A stretch of 64,000 nucleotides of DNA from Streptomyces griseiscabiei (GCF_020010925.1 NZ_JAGJBZ010000002.1:2232001-2296000); one strand, 5' to 3'. Shown: positions 1 to 9,841, counted from the first letter of the stretch. Notes: generated by a model from the letters alone, not told the origin. Translations and numbers: made by a program.

Positions 1-1368
1 CGCCGGATCCGCCGCGCCCGTCCGCGCCGCCTCCTCGACGGCGGCGGACAGCTTCGGGGCGAGCGTGTTGGCGTAGATCGTGCCGAACACGGCCGTGCCG
101 AACGAACTGCCCAGCGTACGGAAGAAGGTGACGCCCGAGGTCGCCGTGCCCAGGTCGGCGTAGTCGACGGTGTTCTGCACGGCGATCGTCAGTACCTGCA
201 TGCACAGCCCGATGCCGGTGCCGAGCACGAACATGTACAGCGACTCCAGCCAGCTGTTCGTGCCCGGCTCCATGAGCGACAGCAGGAACAGCCCGACCCC
301 CATGACGAACGAGCCGACGATCGGGAAGGTCCGGTAGTGCCCGGTCTTGCTGACCACGTTGCCGCTGGCCACGGACGCGATGAGCAGCCCGATGACCATG
401 GGCAGCGTACGGACGCCGGACACGGTGGCCGAGTCGCCGTCCACGTACTGGAGATACGTCGGCAGATACGTCATCGCGCCGAGCATCGCGAAGCCCACGA
501 CGAAGCTGAGGATCGAGCAGACCGTGAAGACCGGGTTACGGAACAGCCGCATCGGCAGCATCGGTTCGGCCGCGCGCGTCTCCGCCCAGCAGAACAGCCC
601 GAGCGCGACCGCGCCGCCCGCGAACAAGCCGATGATGACACCCGAGCCCCACGCGTACTCGTTGCCGCCCCAGCTCGTCGCCAGGATCAGCGCGCTCGCG
701 CCGGCCGCGACGAAGCCGATGCCCAGGTAGTCGATGACGGGACGGGACGCCGACTTCACCACCGGGATCGTGCGGGCGGCGGCCACGACCACGAGGATCG
801 CGATCGGCACGTTCACATAGAAGCACCAGCGCCAGGTCAGATGGTCGGTGAACAGCCCGCCGAGCAACGGCCCGATCACCGTCGCCACCCCGAACACCGC
901 GCCGATCGCGCCCTGGTACTTCCCGCGCTCCCGCAGCGGGATCACATCCGCGATCAGCGCCATCGCCGTCACCATGAGCCCGCCCGCGCCGACGCCCTGC
1001 AGACCCCGCCACACGATCAGCAGCGTCATGTTCGAGGCCAGGCCGCACAGGAACGAGCCCGTGATGAACACGACCGCCGACACCTGGAAGACGACCTTCC
1101 GGCCGAACAGGTCGCCGAACTTGCCCACCAGCGCCGTGGACACCGTCTCCGCCAGCAGATACGCCGTCACGACCCACGACATGTGCTCCGCACCGCCGAG
1201 GTCCGACACGATCGTCGGCAGCGCCGTCCCCACGATCGTCTGGTCGAGGGCCGCGAGCAGCATCCCCAGCATGATCGTCACGAACACGACGTTCCGCTGC
1301 CGCTTGCCCAGCACGGGCGCCTGCGCGGCGGGCGTGGCGGGTGTGGCGGCGTCTTGGGTGGTCGTCAC
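1..1368 (-). CDS. MFS drug:H+ antiporter, DHA2/EmrB-QacA type (partial)
   Basis: Integral membrane exporter; only the first 456 codons are present because the gene runs off the left edge. I translated it from the GTG at 1368-1366. The N-terminus is followed by helix 1 with LDQTIV (residues 41-46), matching the DHA2 motif l-D-x-T-v-v-n-v-A-l-P, and the loop 2-3 motif [10 protein letters not shown] (82-91), the MFS motif A. Further hydrophobic segments and a [11 protein letters not shown] stretch (motif typical of 14-helix DHA2 pumps) follow. Substrate cannot be told from sequence; the family commonly exports antibiotics and lipophilic cations. The next gene upstream is on the same strand beyond an inverted-repeat element, so this is probably a separate unit. 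The family is clear, the exact role is not. Confidence 0.9.
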   Translation of the reverse strand, partial: MTTTQDAATPATPAAQAPVLGKRQRNVVFVTIMLGMLLAALDQTIVGTALPTIVSDLGGAEHMSWVVTAYLLAETVSTALVGKFGDLFGRKVVFQVSAVVFITGSFLCGLASNMTLLIVWRGLQGVGAGGLMVTAMALIADVIPLRERGKYQGAIGAVFGVATVIGPLLGGLFTDHLTWRWCFYVNVPIAILVVVAAARTIPVVKSASRPVIDYLGIGFVAAGASALILATSWGGNEYAWGSGVIIGLFAGGAVALGLFCWAETRAAEPMLPMRLFRNPVFTVCSILSFVVGFAMLGAMTYLPTYLQYVDGDSATVSGVRTLPMVIGLLIASVASGNVVSKTGHYRTFPIVGSFVMGVGLFLLSLMEPGTNSWLESLYMFVLGTGIGLCMQVLTIAVQNTVDYADLGTATSGVTFFRTLGSSFGTAVFGTIYANTLAPKLSAAVEEAARTGAADPA

Positions 1369-1488
1369 AGGGTCACGATCACACCTGCGTTCCGAGCCTG
1401 CACGCGGAGTGGTGCTGGGGGGTGCGTCGGGGTGCCTTCGGGGTGGGGTGTCCGGGGTGCGCCGGCGGGTGCGGGTGCGTGGGGCTTC

Positions 1489-1575
1489 TCGCGCAGTTCC
1501 CCGCGCCCCTATATCGGGCGGGGGAAAAGCACGGGGCGCAGCCCCTGCTTTTCAGGGGCGCGGGGAACTGCGCGA
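1489..1575. repeat. Long intergenic inverted repeat (dispersed element, copy 1)
   Basis: Perfect 22-nt arms at 1489-1510 (starts TCGCGCAGTTCCCCGCGCC) and 1554-1575, enclosing a nested smaller inverted repeat built on GAAAAGCACGGGGC. Similarity spills to 1481-1583. It lies between two genes on the minus strand and can fold into a long hairpin, so it may act as a terminator. A near copy is at 52748-52868. I see no gene in 1369-1625 apart from this element. Confidence 0.8.
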
Positions 1576-1625
1576 CCAGCCCCCACCCACCCGCACTCGA
1601 CAACGCACCCCAGACACCCCTCCGC

Positions 1626-2144
1626 CTAGTCGCCCCGCAACCGCGGCGCCCACACCCCCGCGTCGACCGCCCGCCCCTCCCCCTCCACGACATCGGCGAG
1701 CCCCCGGGCCCACACACCGACCCCCACCAGATCGATGCCGTACGGGCGCAGCCGCCCGCTGTCCGCCCCCCATTCCCCCACCGCACCCGCCCCGCGCCGC
1801 AGCAACAGCGCCCCGCCCTTCACATTCCCGCGTGCCGAGTGCGTGAGACCCACCGCGAGCTGGGCGAGGCCCCGCCACAGCGCGCGCTCCTCGTCCGGTC
1901 CGGACTTCCACGCGTCCTCGAAGACCTCGTGCGCGTGGAACGGCTTCCCCGCGTCCAGCAGCGCCTGCGCCTCCACGACCGTGGCCTCGGGTGCCCGCAC
2001 CACCCCCTCGGGCTGCCGCTCGACCCCCGACGCCCCGTACGGCAGCGGGCGCCCGAGCCCGTCCCGGGGCCGCGCGCTCCGCGCCCGCCCCTCCTCGTCC
2101 CGGTCCCGTCCCCGCGCCGTCCCGTCCTCCGCTGTACCGCTCAT
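1626..2144 (-). CDS. DUF309 domain protein
   Basis: 172-residue soluble protein. The middle carries the DUF309 hallmark FHAHEVFEDAWK followed by WRGLAQLAVGLTHSARGN, an all-helical fold with conserved His/Glu residues suggestive of metal binding; function unproven in the family. I chose the ATG at 2144 because GGGGGAG lies 9 nt upstream; an ATG 8 codons earlier (2168) lacks such a site. The N-terminal ~35 residues are charged and low in complexity. It is adjacent to, and divergent from, tRNA-Pro. Confidence 0.8.
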   Translation of the reverse strand: MSGTAEDGTARGRDRDEEGRARSARPRDGLGRPLPYGASGVERQPEGVVRAPEATVVEAQALLDAGKPFHAHEVFEDAWKSGPDEERALWRGLAQLAVGLTHSARGNVKGGALLLRRGAGAVGEWGADSGRLRPYGIDLVGVGVWARGLADVVEGEGRAVDAGVWAPRLRGD

Positions 2145-2243
2145 CCCTCGATTCTCCCCCGCCCTCACCGGCTGCGGGGCAGTGGCAGACGTACGGTAAA
2201 GTGCTCACTGCGCGATCACGCGGTTTCACCGCGGACAGCGCAC

Positions 2244-2317
<74 letters not shown>

Positions 2318-2336
2318 CTCGTGAGAGTCGTAGGTC

Positions 2337-2370
2337 AGGGCTGGTTTCAGAAGCATTCGAAACCAGCCCT
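2337..2370 (+). terminator. Terminator hairpin after tRNA-Pro
   Basis: Perfect 12-bp stem AGGGCTGGTTTC (2337-2348) / GAAACCAGCCCT (2359-2370), 10-nt loop, followed by CGATCATTTTCT. The equivalent hairpin after the second tRNA-Pro has changed on both sides of the stem with pairing preserved, which supports a real RNA structure. Confidence 0.85.
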
Positions 2371-2443
2371 CGATCATTTTCTGGGGACCCGTGGGGGACC
2401 CAGGACCGCGGCCGGGGCGCCCGGGCGGAAGCCCCAGTTGAAC

Positions 2444-4963
2444 ATGGGAACGCCGGGTATCACGCTGAGCGGTATGGATGCGTATGACCCGGCTTCCCGC
2501 GAACCGGCCGATCATCCGGCGGAGGGGCCGCCCACGGCGCTCATCCGGGTGGACGCGTGGGGACACGTCGAGGAGTGGGGCGACGGGGCCGAGCGCCTGC
2601 TCGGTCACACCGCCGCCGAGGCGGTGGGGCGTGACGCCTCCGACGTGCTGGGGACGACGACGATGCCGCGCCCGCCGGGAGGGCGGGACTGGCACGGGAC
2701 GCTGCCGCTGAGACACCGGGACGGCCGACGTCTGGACCTTTCCGTGACCGTCCGTGCCGTCCAAGCCGTCCATGCCGCGGAGAGCGGGCACGGAGGCTCG
2801 GGCGCCCACGAGTGGCTGCTGAACGCAGAGGGGAACGCAGAAGGGAAGGCGGGGGTGCACGCCGGAGAGAGCGTGCCGCTGTCCGCCGACATCGAGGACC
2901 AGGCCCTGGTCGACTGGGTGCTCCACCGGTCTCCGGTGGCCGTGACCGTCTACGACCGTGACCTGCGCTGCGTACGTCAGAACGCCGCGATGCGGCGGGT
3001 GACGGGAGTGTCCGAGGAGGATCGGATCGGCAAGGGACTGGGCGCGGTGCTGACCGGTCGCGATGTGGCCGCTTTCGAGGAGCGGATGCGCAGGGTGCTG
3101 GAGACGGGCCGGCCGGAGGTCGACTTCCTGATCCGAGGACGTACCCCCGCGGACACCGACCACGACCATGTGTTCTCGACCTCGATGTCGCCCGTCCGCC
3201 GCCATGACGGGCGGGTCCTGGGGGTGTGCACGACGGTCATGGACATCACCGAGCAGCACCGGAGCCGGGAACGGCTGGACCTGCTGAACCGGGCCAGCAC
3301 GTACATCGGCAGCACACTCGATGTGACGCGCACGGCGCAGGAACTGCTCGAACTGGCGGTTCCGCGGCTCGCCGACTTCGCCAGCGTCGATCTGTCGGAG
3401 AGCCTGCTGAGCGGCGAGGAGCCCACCCCGGCGCCCGCGACCGGTTCCGCGGTGCTGCGCAGGGTCGCCCACCGGTCCGTGCTCGCCGGGACCCCCGAGG
3501 CGGTGGTCGCGGTGGGCGAGGTCGACGTCTACCCCGAGACCTCGCCGCCCGGGCGCTGTCTGGCCACCGGACGGTCCGTCCTGAGCAGGAGGATGGACTC
3601 GGCCGTCGGACGCTGGCTGGCGGAGGACCCGGTACGCGCCCTCAGGACCAGCGCCTTCGGTATCCACTCCTGGCTTCATGTGCCGATCACCGCCCGGGGC
3701 AGGATCATGGGGGTGGCGCTCTTCGTGCGCTGGCGGCGCGACGAGCCCTTCGAGGAGGACGACCTCACGCTCGCCGAGGAACTGGTCGCGCGGGCGGCCG
3801 TCTGTCTCGACAACGCCCGGCGCTTCACCCGTGAACGGACGGCGGCCCTCGCGCTGCAACGCAGTCTGCTGCCCCGGAGGCTGCCGGAGCTGTCCGCCGT
3901 GGAGGCCGCGTCGCGCTACCTGCCCGCACAGCCCGGTCTGGGGGTCGGCGGGGACTGGTTCGACGTGATCCCGCTCTCCGGTGCCCGGGTCGCCCTGGTG
4001 GTCGGCGACGTGGTGGGCCACGGCATCGAGGCCGCCGCCGCGATGGGCCGGCTGCGCACCGCCGTCCGGACCCTGGCCGACGTGGACCTCACCCCCGACG
4101 AACTGCTCACCCAGCTCGACGACCTGGTCATCAGGCTCTCGGACGGGTCCGAGGGGACCGACGGGTCCGAGGATCCCGGCGGAACCGGGGTGACCGGGGC
4201 CACCTGCCTGTACGCCGTCTACGACCCGGTGTCCGGCCGCTGCACCCTCGCCCGCGCCGGCCACCCCGCTCCCGTCCTGGTCCTCCCGGACGACGGGCCC
4301 CGGGTCCTGGACATCCCGGCCGGACCCCCACTGGGGCTGGGCGGGCTGCCGTTCGAGACCGTCGAGGTGGATCTGCCCGAAGGGAGCCTGCTCGCCCTCC
4401 ACACGGACGGCCTGGTCGAGTCCCGCAGCCGCTCCATCGACGCCGGGCTGGACGCGCTGGGCCGCGCGCTGACCCGTCCGGCGGGCTCGCTGGCCGAACT
4501 CTGCGACCACGTCGTACGGGACCTGCTCCCGGAGCATCCCGACGACGACGCGGCTGTGCTGCTGGTCCGGCCGCGCCTGCTCGACGCCGCCAGGATCGTC
4601 TCCTGGGACATCCCCGCCGATCCGGCCGCCGTGGCGCGGGCCCGCGCGGACGCGGTCCGGCAACTGGAGGCCTGGGACCTGGCGGACGTCGCCTTCGTCA
4701 CCGAACTCGTCGTCAGCGAACTGGTCACCAACGCCCTCCGCTACGGGGCCGACCCCGTCCGGCTGCGGCTCATCCGGGACCGCACCCTGATCTGCGAGGT
4801 CTCCGACGGCAGCAGCACCGCCCCGCACCTGCGCCGGGCCCGGGTCTTCGACGAGGGCGGCCGGGGCCTGCTGCTCGTGGCCCAGCTCACCGACCGCTGG
4901 GGCAGCCGTCAGCACCCCACGGGCAAGACGATCTGGTGCGAGCAGACGCTGCCCGACGGGTGA
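2444..4963 (+). CDS. PAS/GAF-sensor SpoIIE-type PP2C phosphatase with C-terminal HATPase
   Basis: About 839 residues, cytoplasmic. Order: PAS-like (ALIRVDAWGHVEEW), second PAS (SPVAVTVYDRDLRCVRQNAAM to VMDITEQHRSRERL), GAF (ASTYIGSTLDV onward), PP2C/SpoIIE phosphatase (GGDWFDVIPL, VGDVVGHGIEAAAAMG, RAGHPAPVLV, HTDGLVESR, DDDAAVLLV), then an RsbW-like HATPase (ELVVSELVTNALRYG, RGLLLVAQLTDRWG). These multidomain proteins act in partner-switching control of sigma factors: the phosphatase dephosphorylates an anti-anti-sigma (STAS) protein and the HATPase part may serve as anti-sigma kinase. Substrates are not identifiable here and no STAS gene is adjacent. Start uncertain: ATG 2444 (GGAAG 12 nt upstream) or ATG 2474. 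It is convergent with the importer operon, 16 bp apart. Confidence 0.9.
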   Translation: MGTPGITLSGMDAYDPASREPADHPAEGPPTALIRVDAWGHVEEWGDGAERLLGHTAAEAVGRDASDVLGTTTMPRPPGGRDWHGTLPLRHRDGRRLDLSVTVRAVQAVHAAESGHGGSGAHEWLLNAEGNAEGKAGVHAGESVPLSADIEDQALVDWVLHRSPVAVTVYDRDLRCVRQNAAMRRVTGVSEEDRIGKGLGAVLTGRDVAAFEERMRRVLETGRPEVDFLIRGRTPADTDHDHVFSTSMSPVRRHDGRVLGVCTTVMDITEQHRSRERLDLLNRASTYIGSTLDVTRTAQELLELAVPRLADFASVDLSESLLSGEEPTPAPATGSAVLRRVAHRSVLAGTPEAVVAVGEVDVYPETSPPGRCLATGRSVLSRRMDSAVGRWLAEDPVRALRTSAFGIHSWLHVPITARGRIMGVALFVRWRRDEPFEEDDLTLAEELVARAAVCLDNARRFTRERTAALALQRSLLPRRLPELSAVEAASRYLPAQPGLGVGGDWFDVIPLSGARVALVVGDVVGHGIEAAAAMGRLRTAVRTLADVDLTPDELLTQLDDLVIRLSDGSEGTDGSEDPGGTGVTGATCLYAVYDPVSGRCTLARAGHPAPVLVLPDDGPRVLDIPAGPPLGLGGLPFETVEVDLPEGSLLALHTDGLVESRSRSIDAGLDALGRALTRPAGSLAELCDHVVRDLLPEHPDDDAAVLLVRPRLLDAARIVSWDIPADPAAVARARADAVRQLEAWDLADVAFVTELVVSELVTNALRYGADPVRLRLIRDRTLICEVSDGSSTAPHLRRARVFDEGGRGLLLVAQLTDRWGSRQHPTGKTIWCEQTLPDG

Positions 4964-4979
4964 CGGCGGTCCGGCGGGG

Positions 4980-5996
4980 TCAACGGCCGACCGTGTGGCG
5001 CACCGGGAACACCGCCCACCCCGCTCGGTGCGCGAGCGTTCCCCACAACCCTCGCGGCAGATACAGCGAGACCACGATGGCCACCGCACCGACCACGACG
5101 AGGTACCAGACACCGCTCTGCGCGAAGTACTTGTCGAGCAGGAAGTACGCGAGGGCGCCGATGACCGGGCCCTCGACGGTGCCGATGCCGCCGATGATCA
5201 CCATGAAGACCATCAGGGCGGAGTACTGCACACCGAAGATCTGTGTGGGGGAGGCGACGCCCAGGCTGTTCACGCAGATCACCGCGCCCGCCGCCGCGCA
5301 GCCCGCCGCCGCCGTGATGTAGACGATCCGCTTGCCCCGGGTGACGTCGACGCCGAGCGAGCCGGCCGCCGTGTCGTCGTCCCGGATCGACTGGAGGCCC
5401 AGACCGAGACGGCTGCGCAGCACCGCGTACGTGCCGAGCACCGCCGCCGCCATCACGGCGAGCGCCAACCAGTAGGTGAACGCCCGCCGCAGCACGGGGT
5501 CGGCGGTGACGTCGGACAGGCTGCGTCCGCTCGCCGCGCCCAGCGAGTCGAAGCGGACCACGATCAGACGGACCACTTCGGCGATCACCCAGGTCCCGAC
5601 GGCGAAGTAGCCGCCGCGCAGCCGGAAGGCGAGATACGACAGCGGCCAGGCGACGAGCGCGACGAGCGCGGCGACGACGAGTGTGCCCGCGTAGACGTTC
5701 ACCCCGTGGTCGTTGACGACGAAGAGCAGATAGGCACCCAGGCCGATGAACGCCTGCTGGCCCATCGACATCATGCCCGCGTAGCCCGCGAGCAGGTTCC
5801 ACATCGAGGCCAGCGCCACCAGATAGCAGAGTTTGACCAGTTGGGCCGTGACGCCGGAGTCGACGAGGTAGGGCAGGGCCGCCATGGTCAGCAGGACGAC
5901 GGCAGTGCCGGTCAGGCCGAGAACCGTCGCGCGACCGCCGCGGTGGACGGTCGGCAGCGTGGTCGCCGTGGTGGCGGGGGCTGTCTGGACGGTCAT
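4980..5996 (-). CDS. Branched-chain-amino-acid-type ABC transporter permease (LivM family)
   Basis: 338-residue polytopic membrane protein. The segment YAGMMSMGQQAFIGLGAY and the later GGIGTVEGPVIGALAYFLLDKYF are the conserved LivM signatures, the second close to the cytoplasmic coupling region. The ATG at 5996 overlaps the LivH-type gene by 4 nt (ATGA), so the two permeases are translationally coupled. Last gene of the importer operon. The substrate is inferred from neighbours to be an amide, nitrile-derived acid or aromatic acid rather than an amino acid. Confidence 0.9.
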   Translation of the reverse strand: MTVQTAPATTATTLPTVHRGGRATVLGLTGTAVVLLTMAALPYLVDSGVTAQLVKLCYLVALASMWNLLAGYAGMMSMGQQAFIGLGAYLLFVVNDHGVNVYAGTLVVAALVALVAWPLSYLAFRLRGGYFAVGTWVIAEVVRLIVVRFDSLGAASGRSLSDVTADPVLRRAFTYWLALAVMAAAVLGTYAVLRSRLGLGLQSIRDDDTAAGSLGVDVTRGKRIVYITAAAGCAAAGAVICVNSLGVASPTQIFGVQYSALMVFMVIIGGIGTVEGPVIGALAYFLLDKYFAQSGVWYLVVVGAVAIVVSLYLPRGLWGTLAHRAGWAVFPVRHTVGR

Positions 5997-6865
5997 GCGG
6001 GCACACTCCTGCCGAACAGGCCCTGCGGGCGGAACACCAGAACGAGGAGGAAGACCAGATGGCCCGCGAGCAGGGGCAGGTCGGGGGAGATCTGGGCACC
6101 GACGGACTGCGCCACCCCGAGCACCATGCCGCCGGCGAGCGTGCCCCACAGGGAGCCCAGGCCGCCGATGATGACGGTCTCGAACGCGAACAGCACGGTG
6201 AGCTGACCCTCGTACGGGGTCACACCACCCTGGCGCATGGTGTACAGGACACCGGCCAGGGCGACGGTGCCGAAGGCGATGACCGAGGTCAGGGCGTACA
6301 CACGGCGGTTGTCGACGCCCATCAGCCGGACCACCGAGCGGTCGTCGGCCGTGGCCCGGACGATCCGGCCGGACTGGGTGCGGTGCAGGAAGAACTGCAG
6401 CGCCACCAGCACCGCGACCGCCGCCACCAGGGTGATCAGCGGGAACCAGCCGATCGACAGATCGCCGCCGAGATGGATGCTCGCCGTACCGAGGGAGCCG
6501 ATGGACAGGGGCTGGGAGTCGTTGCTGAACACCTGCACCAGGACGTTCGGAATGATCACGGAGATGCCGAACGTCACCAGCATCGGGGCGAGTTCGCCGA
6601 TCCCCATCGCCCGGTCCAGCATCGACCGCTGGACGAGGTAGCCGAGCGCGCCGACCGCGACCATCGACACGACGATGCTGAGCGGGACGGGCACCCCGTA
6701 GTGACTGGCGGTCACCGAGGCGACGTAGCCGCCGAGGATCATCAGGTCGCCGTGGGCGAGGTTGGCGACCCGCATCACCCCGAACACGAGGGACAGGCCG
6801 GCCGCCGCCATGGCGAAGATGCCGCCGAGCAGCATGCCCTGCACGATGGTGTTGATCCAGGTCAT
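5993..6865 (-). CDS. Branched-chain-amino-acid-type ABC transporter permease (LivH family)
   Basis: 290 residues, about eight hydrophobic segments. It opens MTWINTIVQGMLLGGIFA and contains the LivH hallmarks GVMRVANLAHGDLMILGGY and FETVIIGGLGSLWGTLAGG. It forms the transmembrane channel with the LivM-type subunit. It overlaps both neighbours by 4 nt. Family assignment is secure; the transported compound is unknown. Confidence 0.92.
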   Translation of the reverse strand: MTWINTIVQGMLLGGIFAMAAAGLSLVFGVMRVANLAHGDLMILGGYVASVTASHYGVPVPLSIVVSMVAVGALGYLVQRSMLDRAMGIGELAPMLVTFGISVIIPNVLVQVFSNDSQPLSIGSLGTASIHLGGDLSIGWFPLITLVAAVAVLVALQFFLHRTQSGRIVRATADDRSVVRLMGVDNRRVYALTSVIAFGTVALAGVLYTMRQGGVTPYEGQLTVLFAFETVIIGGLGSLWGTLAGGMVLGVAQSVGAQISPDLPLLAGHLVFLLVLVFRPQGLFGRSVPA

Positions 6866-7593
6866 GGGGTGGTCACCTCCGGGTGGGCACCGGTGCCGAA
6901 GTAGGCAGCGGTGACCTGGTCACGGGTGAGGTCGGCGGCCGGACCGGTCAGTACGACGCGGCCCTCCAGGACGCAGGCGATCCGGTCGGCCACCGCGAAC
7001 GTGCGGTGCAGGTCCTGTTCGACGAGGACGACCGTCGCCCCCGTCGCGCGAATGCCGGGCAGCGCGGTGTACAACTGGTCGACGACGAGCGGGGCCAGAC
7101 CGAGGGAGACCTCGTCGAGCAGCAGCAGCCGGGGGTTGCCCATCAGCGCGCGGCCGATCGCTACGGCCTGCTGCTCGCCGCCGGAGAGTCGGGCCGCCTT
7201 GCGGGTCCGGCGGTCGGCGACGAGCGGCAGCGTCTCGTACACCTTGGCCAGGTCCCAGGGCCCCTTCCGCCCGGTGGCGGCGCCCACCTGGAGGTTCTCC
7301 TCGACGGTGAGGGACGGGAAGAGGCGCCGGCCCTCGGGTACCAGGCCGATGCCCTGGCGGGCCCGCTGCACGTCCGACGCTCCGGTGACGTCCTCGCCCG
7401 CGTAGCGCACCGTGCCGCGAAACGGCCTGAGCGAACCGGCGATGGTCCTCAGCAACGTCGACTTGCCGGCCCCGTTGGCACCCACCAGGGCCAGCAGCTC
7501 GCCCTCCGCCACCGCCAGGTCGATGCCGAACAGGGCCTGGAAGTCGCCGTATCCCGCGTCCACGGACTCCACACTCAGCAGTGCCGCGCTCAT
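6862..7593 (-). CDS. ABC transporter ATP-binding protein (LivF family)
   Basis: 243 residues. Walker A GANGAGKST at 38-46, signature LSGGEQQAVAIGRAL, Walker B RLLLLDEVSLGLAP and a switch region VVLVEQD. The combination EGRRLFPSLTVEENL is typical of LivF. It is one of two nucleotide-binding subunits of the importer and overlaps its neighbours by 4 nt on each side. The D-loop, Walker B and LivF-specific motifs are all intact, so it should be active. Confidence 0.93.
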   Translation of the reverse strand: MSAALLSVESVDAGYGDFQALFGIDLAVAEGELLALVGANGAGKSTLLRTIAGSLRPFRGTVRYAGEDVTGASDVQRARQGIGLVPEGRRLFPSLTVEENLQVGAATGRKGPWDLAKVYETLPLVADRRTRKAARLSGGEQQAVAIGRALMGNPRLLLLDEVSLGLAPLVVDQLYTALPGIRATGATVVLVEQDLHRTFAVADRIACVLEGRVVLTGPAADLTRDQVTAAYFGTGAHPEVTTP

Positions 7594-8318
7594 GCCGCCG
7601 TACCTCCGAGGTAGACCTGGGCGACCTCGTCACTGGCCAGCACCTCGTGCGGGTCGCCGTCGGCGTGGATCCGGCCGAAGGCCAGACACACCAGCCGGTC
7701 GACGACCTGGACCAGGGCCTTCACCACGTGCTCGATCCACAGGATCGTCAGGCCCGACTCCTTCAACGACAGGACGGTGGCGACCAGTTCGGTGGCCTCG
7801 CCCTCGGTGAGCCCGCCCGCGATCTCGTCCAGGAGAAGCAGGTCGGGCGCGGTGGCCAGCGCCCGGGCCAGCTCCAGGCGCTTGCGGCCCAGCAGCGGCA
7901 GTGAGCCGGCGGGCTTGTTGGCCAGGGGGAGCAGACCCGTGGTCTCCAGCGAGCGCAGCGCCAGCTCACGGGCGGCGCCGCCCCGCAGGCCCGCGCCGCG
8001 CTCGGCGCCGACCAGGGCGTTCTCGAACACGGTCAGGTCGCCGAACGGGCGGGGGATCTGGAACGACCGTCCGATGCCGAGCCGGCAGCGCTCGGCGGTC
8101 GAGGTCCGGGTCACGTCCCGCCCCGCCAGCCGCACACTGCCGCCGGTCGCCCGCTCGACCCCCGAGATCGCGCTCAGCAGGGTGGACTTGCCCGCGCCGT
8201 TCGGGCCGACGATGCCGACGGCCTGGCCCCGGGGGACGGTCAGCTGAACGTCCTCCAGTACCCGCAACTCGCCGAAGCTGACAGCCAGATGCTCGACCTC
8301 CAGCAGGGGGGCGGTCAC
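7590..8318 (-). CDS. ABC transporter ATP-binding protein (LivG family)
   Basis: 242 residues from the GTG at 8318, which overlaps the stop of the binding-protein gene. Walker A GPNGAGKST at 38-46, GIGRSFQIPRPFGDLTVFENALVG (the Q-loop region of LivG), Walker B PDLLLLDEIAGGL and H-switch LTILWIEHVV. Oddity: the ABC signature reads LPLLGRKRLELARAL where LivG usually has LSxGxxRRLEIAxAL, so the LSGG-type Ser is replaced. In a heterodimer one degenerate site can be tolerated. A longer reading frame upstream has no support. Confidence 0.9.
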   Translation of the reverse strand: MTAPLLEVEHLAVSFGELRVLEDVQLTVPRGQAVGIVGPNGAGKSTLLSAISGVERATGGSVRLAGRDVTRTSTAERCRLGIGRSFQIPRPFGDLTVFENALVGAERGAGLRGGAARELALRSLETTGLLPLANKPAGSLPLLGRKRLELARALATAPDLLLLDEIAGGLTEGEATELVATVLSLKESGLTILWIEHVVKALVQVVDRLVCLAFGRIHADGDPHEVLASDEVAQVYLGGTAA

Positions 8319-9643
8319 AGGGCCTTCGCCTTGCCGTCGAGCTTGACCTGGGGCAGCAGCGTGTTGCTGACGACATCGAGGTCGTACGTCTTGCCGCCGC
8401 CCTTGACCCACTGGGTGCCGACCATGGGGATCGTCGCGACGTTCTTGACGGGGTTGCCCTTGCCGCCACCGGTCCAGGAGAGGTGGCCGAGCACCGTGTC
8501 CAGGGTGGTCCTGCCGATCTGCGCGGCGACGGCCTCCCGGTTCTTCGGGTCGGCGTTGCGCAGGACGTGGTTCGCCACCTCGAACAGCGCGTGGTTGGGG
8601 CCGAGGCCCTGGTTCCACGAACGCCCCTTCGACAGCGGGGACTTCTCGTAGTCGGCGGCGAGCTGTGTCGCCGTCTGCCCGGTGAGGGTGGACGTGAAGG
8701 GGAACTGGGGCACCCACCAGCTCGCGGTGCACAGCCCGTCGCCCAGCCCGTTCGGCAGCGATGCCACGGAGGACTCGAACAGGATGGCCTTGGAGATCGT
8801 TGCCACCTTCGGCCTGAACCCCTGCTGCGCGGCCTGGGTCCAGAACGTCGCGAAGTCCGGCGGCGTCGGCACCCCGGCGAGGATCTCCACGCCCTCCTTC
8901 TTGAACGTCGCGATGACCGACGAGAAGTCCTTGGTGCCGCCCTCGTAGGAGCCGGGATCGACGAAGGTGAACCCCTTGGTCGCCGCCTGGGCGCGGTAAC
9001 CGGTCGCCTTGTCACGGAAGGCGTTGCCGTCCGAGTCGTTCGGCCACAGGACACCGACCTTCTTGTTGGTGTCGAACAGTCGCCACATGTCGCTCTCGAC
9101 CGTCGCCAGGTGCTCGATGCCGTCGAAGAAGTGGAACGTGTACGTGAAGGTCTTCTTCGCCGAACCGCCCCGCCCGAAGAAGTACGCCTGCCAGGGCTCG
9201 ATCGTGGAGACGCAGGGCACGCCCTCGCTCTCGCACTTGTCGGCCACCGGGTGGACGGTCTCCGGAGTGGCGGTGACCAGGATCAGGTCGACCCGCTCCT
9301 GTGAGATCAGCTCGTCCGCGACGGTCGACGCCTGCTGCGGGTCGGAACCGGTGTCCCGGTCCAGGATCTCCACCTCGTACTTCTTGCCGTTGTGGGTGAT
9401 CCCCTTGGCGAAGAAGTCCCGGGCCTGCTTGAGAAGGTAGGCGTCGGACTCGGCGAACGCGGCGTAGGCGCCGGTACGGGGACTGACATAGCCGATCTTG
9501 ATGGTGCTGCCGGACGAGCTTCCCGAGCCTTTGAGGCCGGAGCCGCAGGCCGAGAGCAGCGGCACGGCGCCCATGGCGGCTGCGCCGAGCCCGAGGCCCC
9601 TGAGGACGGCACGACGAGTGGGCTGGTTCGCGGGGTGTTCCAT
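8315..9643 (-). CDS. Periplasmic-type substrate-binding lipoprotein (Peripla_BP_6 type)
   Basis: 442 residues. The N-terminus has twin arginines (TRRAVLRG), a hydrophobic stretch and lipobox LLSAC, so it is a Tat-exported lipoprotein anchored outside the membrane. The mature part begins TIKIGYVSPRTGAYAAFAES, typical of LivK/AmiC-like type I binding proteins, and has the two-lobed pattern with VDLILVTATPETVHPVADKCE. First gene of the K-G-F-H-M operon, divergent from the amidase operon, which suggests it captures a nitrile, amide or 2-hydroxy/2-oxo aromatic acid used by that operon (inference). Confidence 0.9.
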   Translation of the reverse strand: MEHPANQPTRRAVLRGLGLGAAAMGAVPLLSACGSGLKGSGSSSGSTIKIGYVSPRTGAYAAFAESDAYLLKQARDFFAKGITHNGKKYEVEILDRDTGSDPQQASTVADELISQERVDLILVTATPETVHPVADKCESEGVPCVSTIEPWQAYFFGRGGSAKKTFTYTFHFFDGIEHLATVESDMWRLFDTNKKVGVLWPNDSDGNAFRDKATGYRAQAATKGFTFVDPGSYEGGTKDFSSVIATFKKEGVEILAGVPTPPDFATFWTQAAQQGFRPKVATISKAILFESSVASLPNGLGDGLCTASWWVPQFPFTSTLTGQTATQLAADYEKSPLSKGRSWNQGLGPNHALFEVANHVLRNADPKNREAVAAQIGRTTLDTVLGHLSWTGGGKGNPVKNVATIPMVGTQWVKGGGKTYDLDVVSNTLLPQVKLDGKAKAL

Positions 9644-9773
9644 GGCGGGCTCCTGAGTGCCTTCAGCCGCAGGGACCGAGGTGTGCTGCGGCGGATGGAG
9701 AACGTGGCGCGAAGGTAGGGGCGCCGTCCCCGTCTGGGCAGGACATGGATTCGATATGAGAGACGGCTACGCA

Positions 9774-9787
9774 AACCGTTGCGAAAC
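9774..9787. promoter_or_regulatory. Operator-like half site near the importer promoter
   Basis: CCGTTGCGAAACGG contains TTGCGAAAC, the right half of the palindrome at 9842-9864, and is itself a short inverted repeat CCGTT/AACGG. It lies about 130 bp before the importer's first gene. Confidence 0.4.
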
Positions 9788-9841
9788 GGCGCCGGACGCC
9801 GAGGTGACCGGAGCACGGCCACCGGCCCGGTGAGCGCTACC

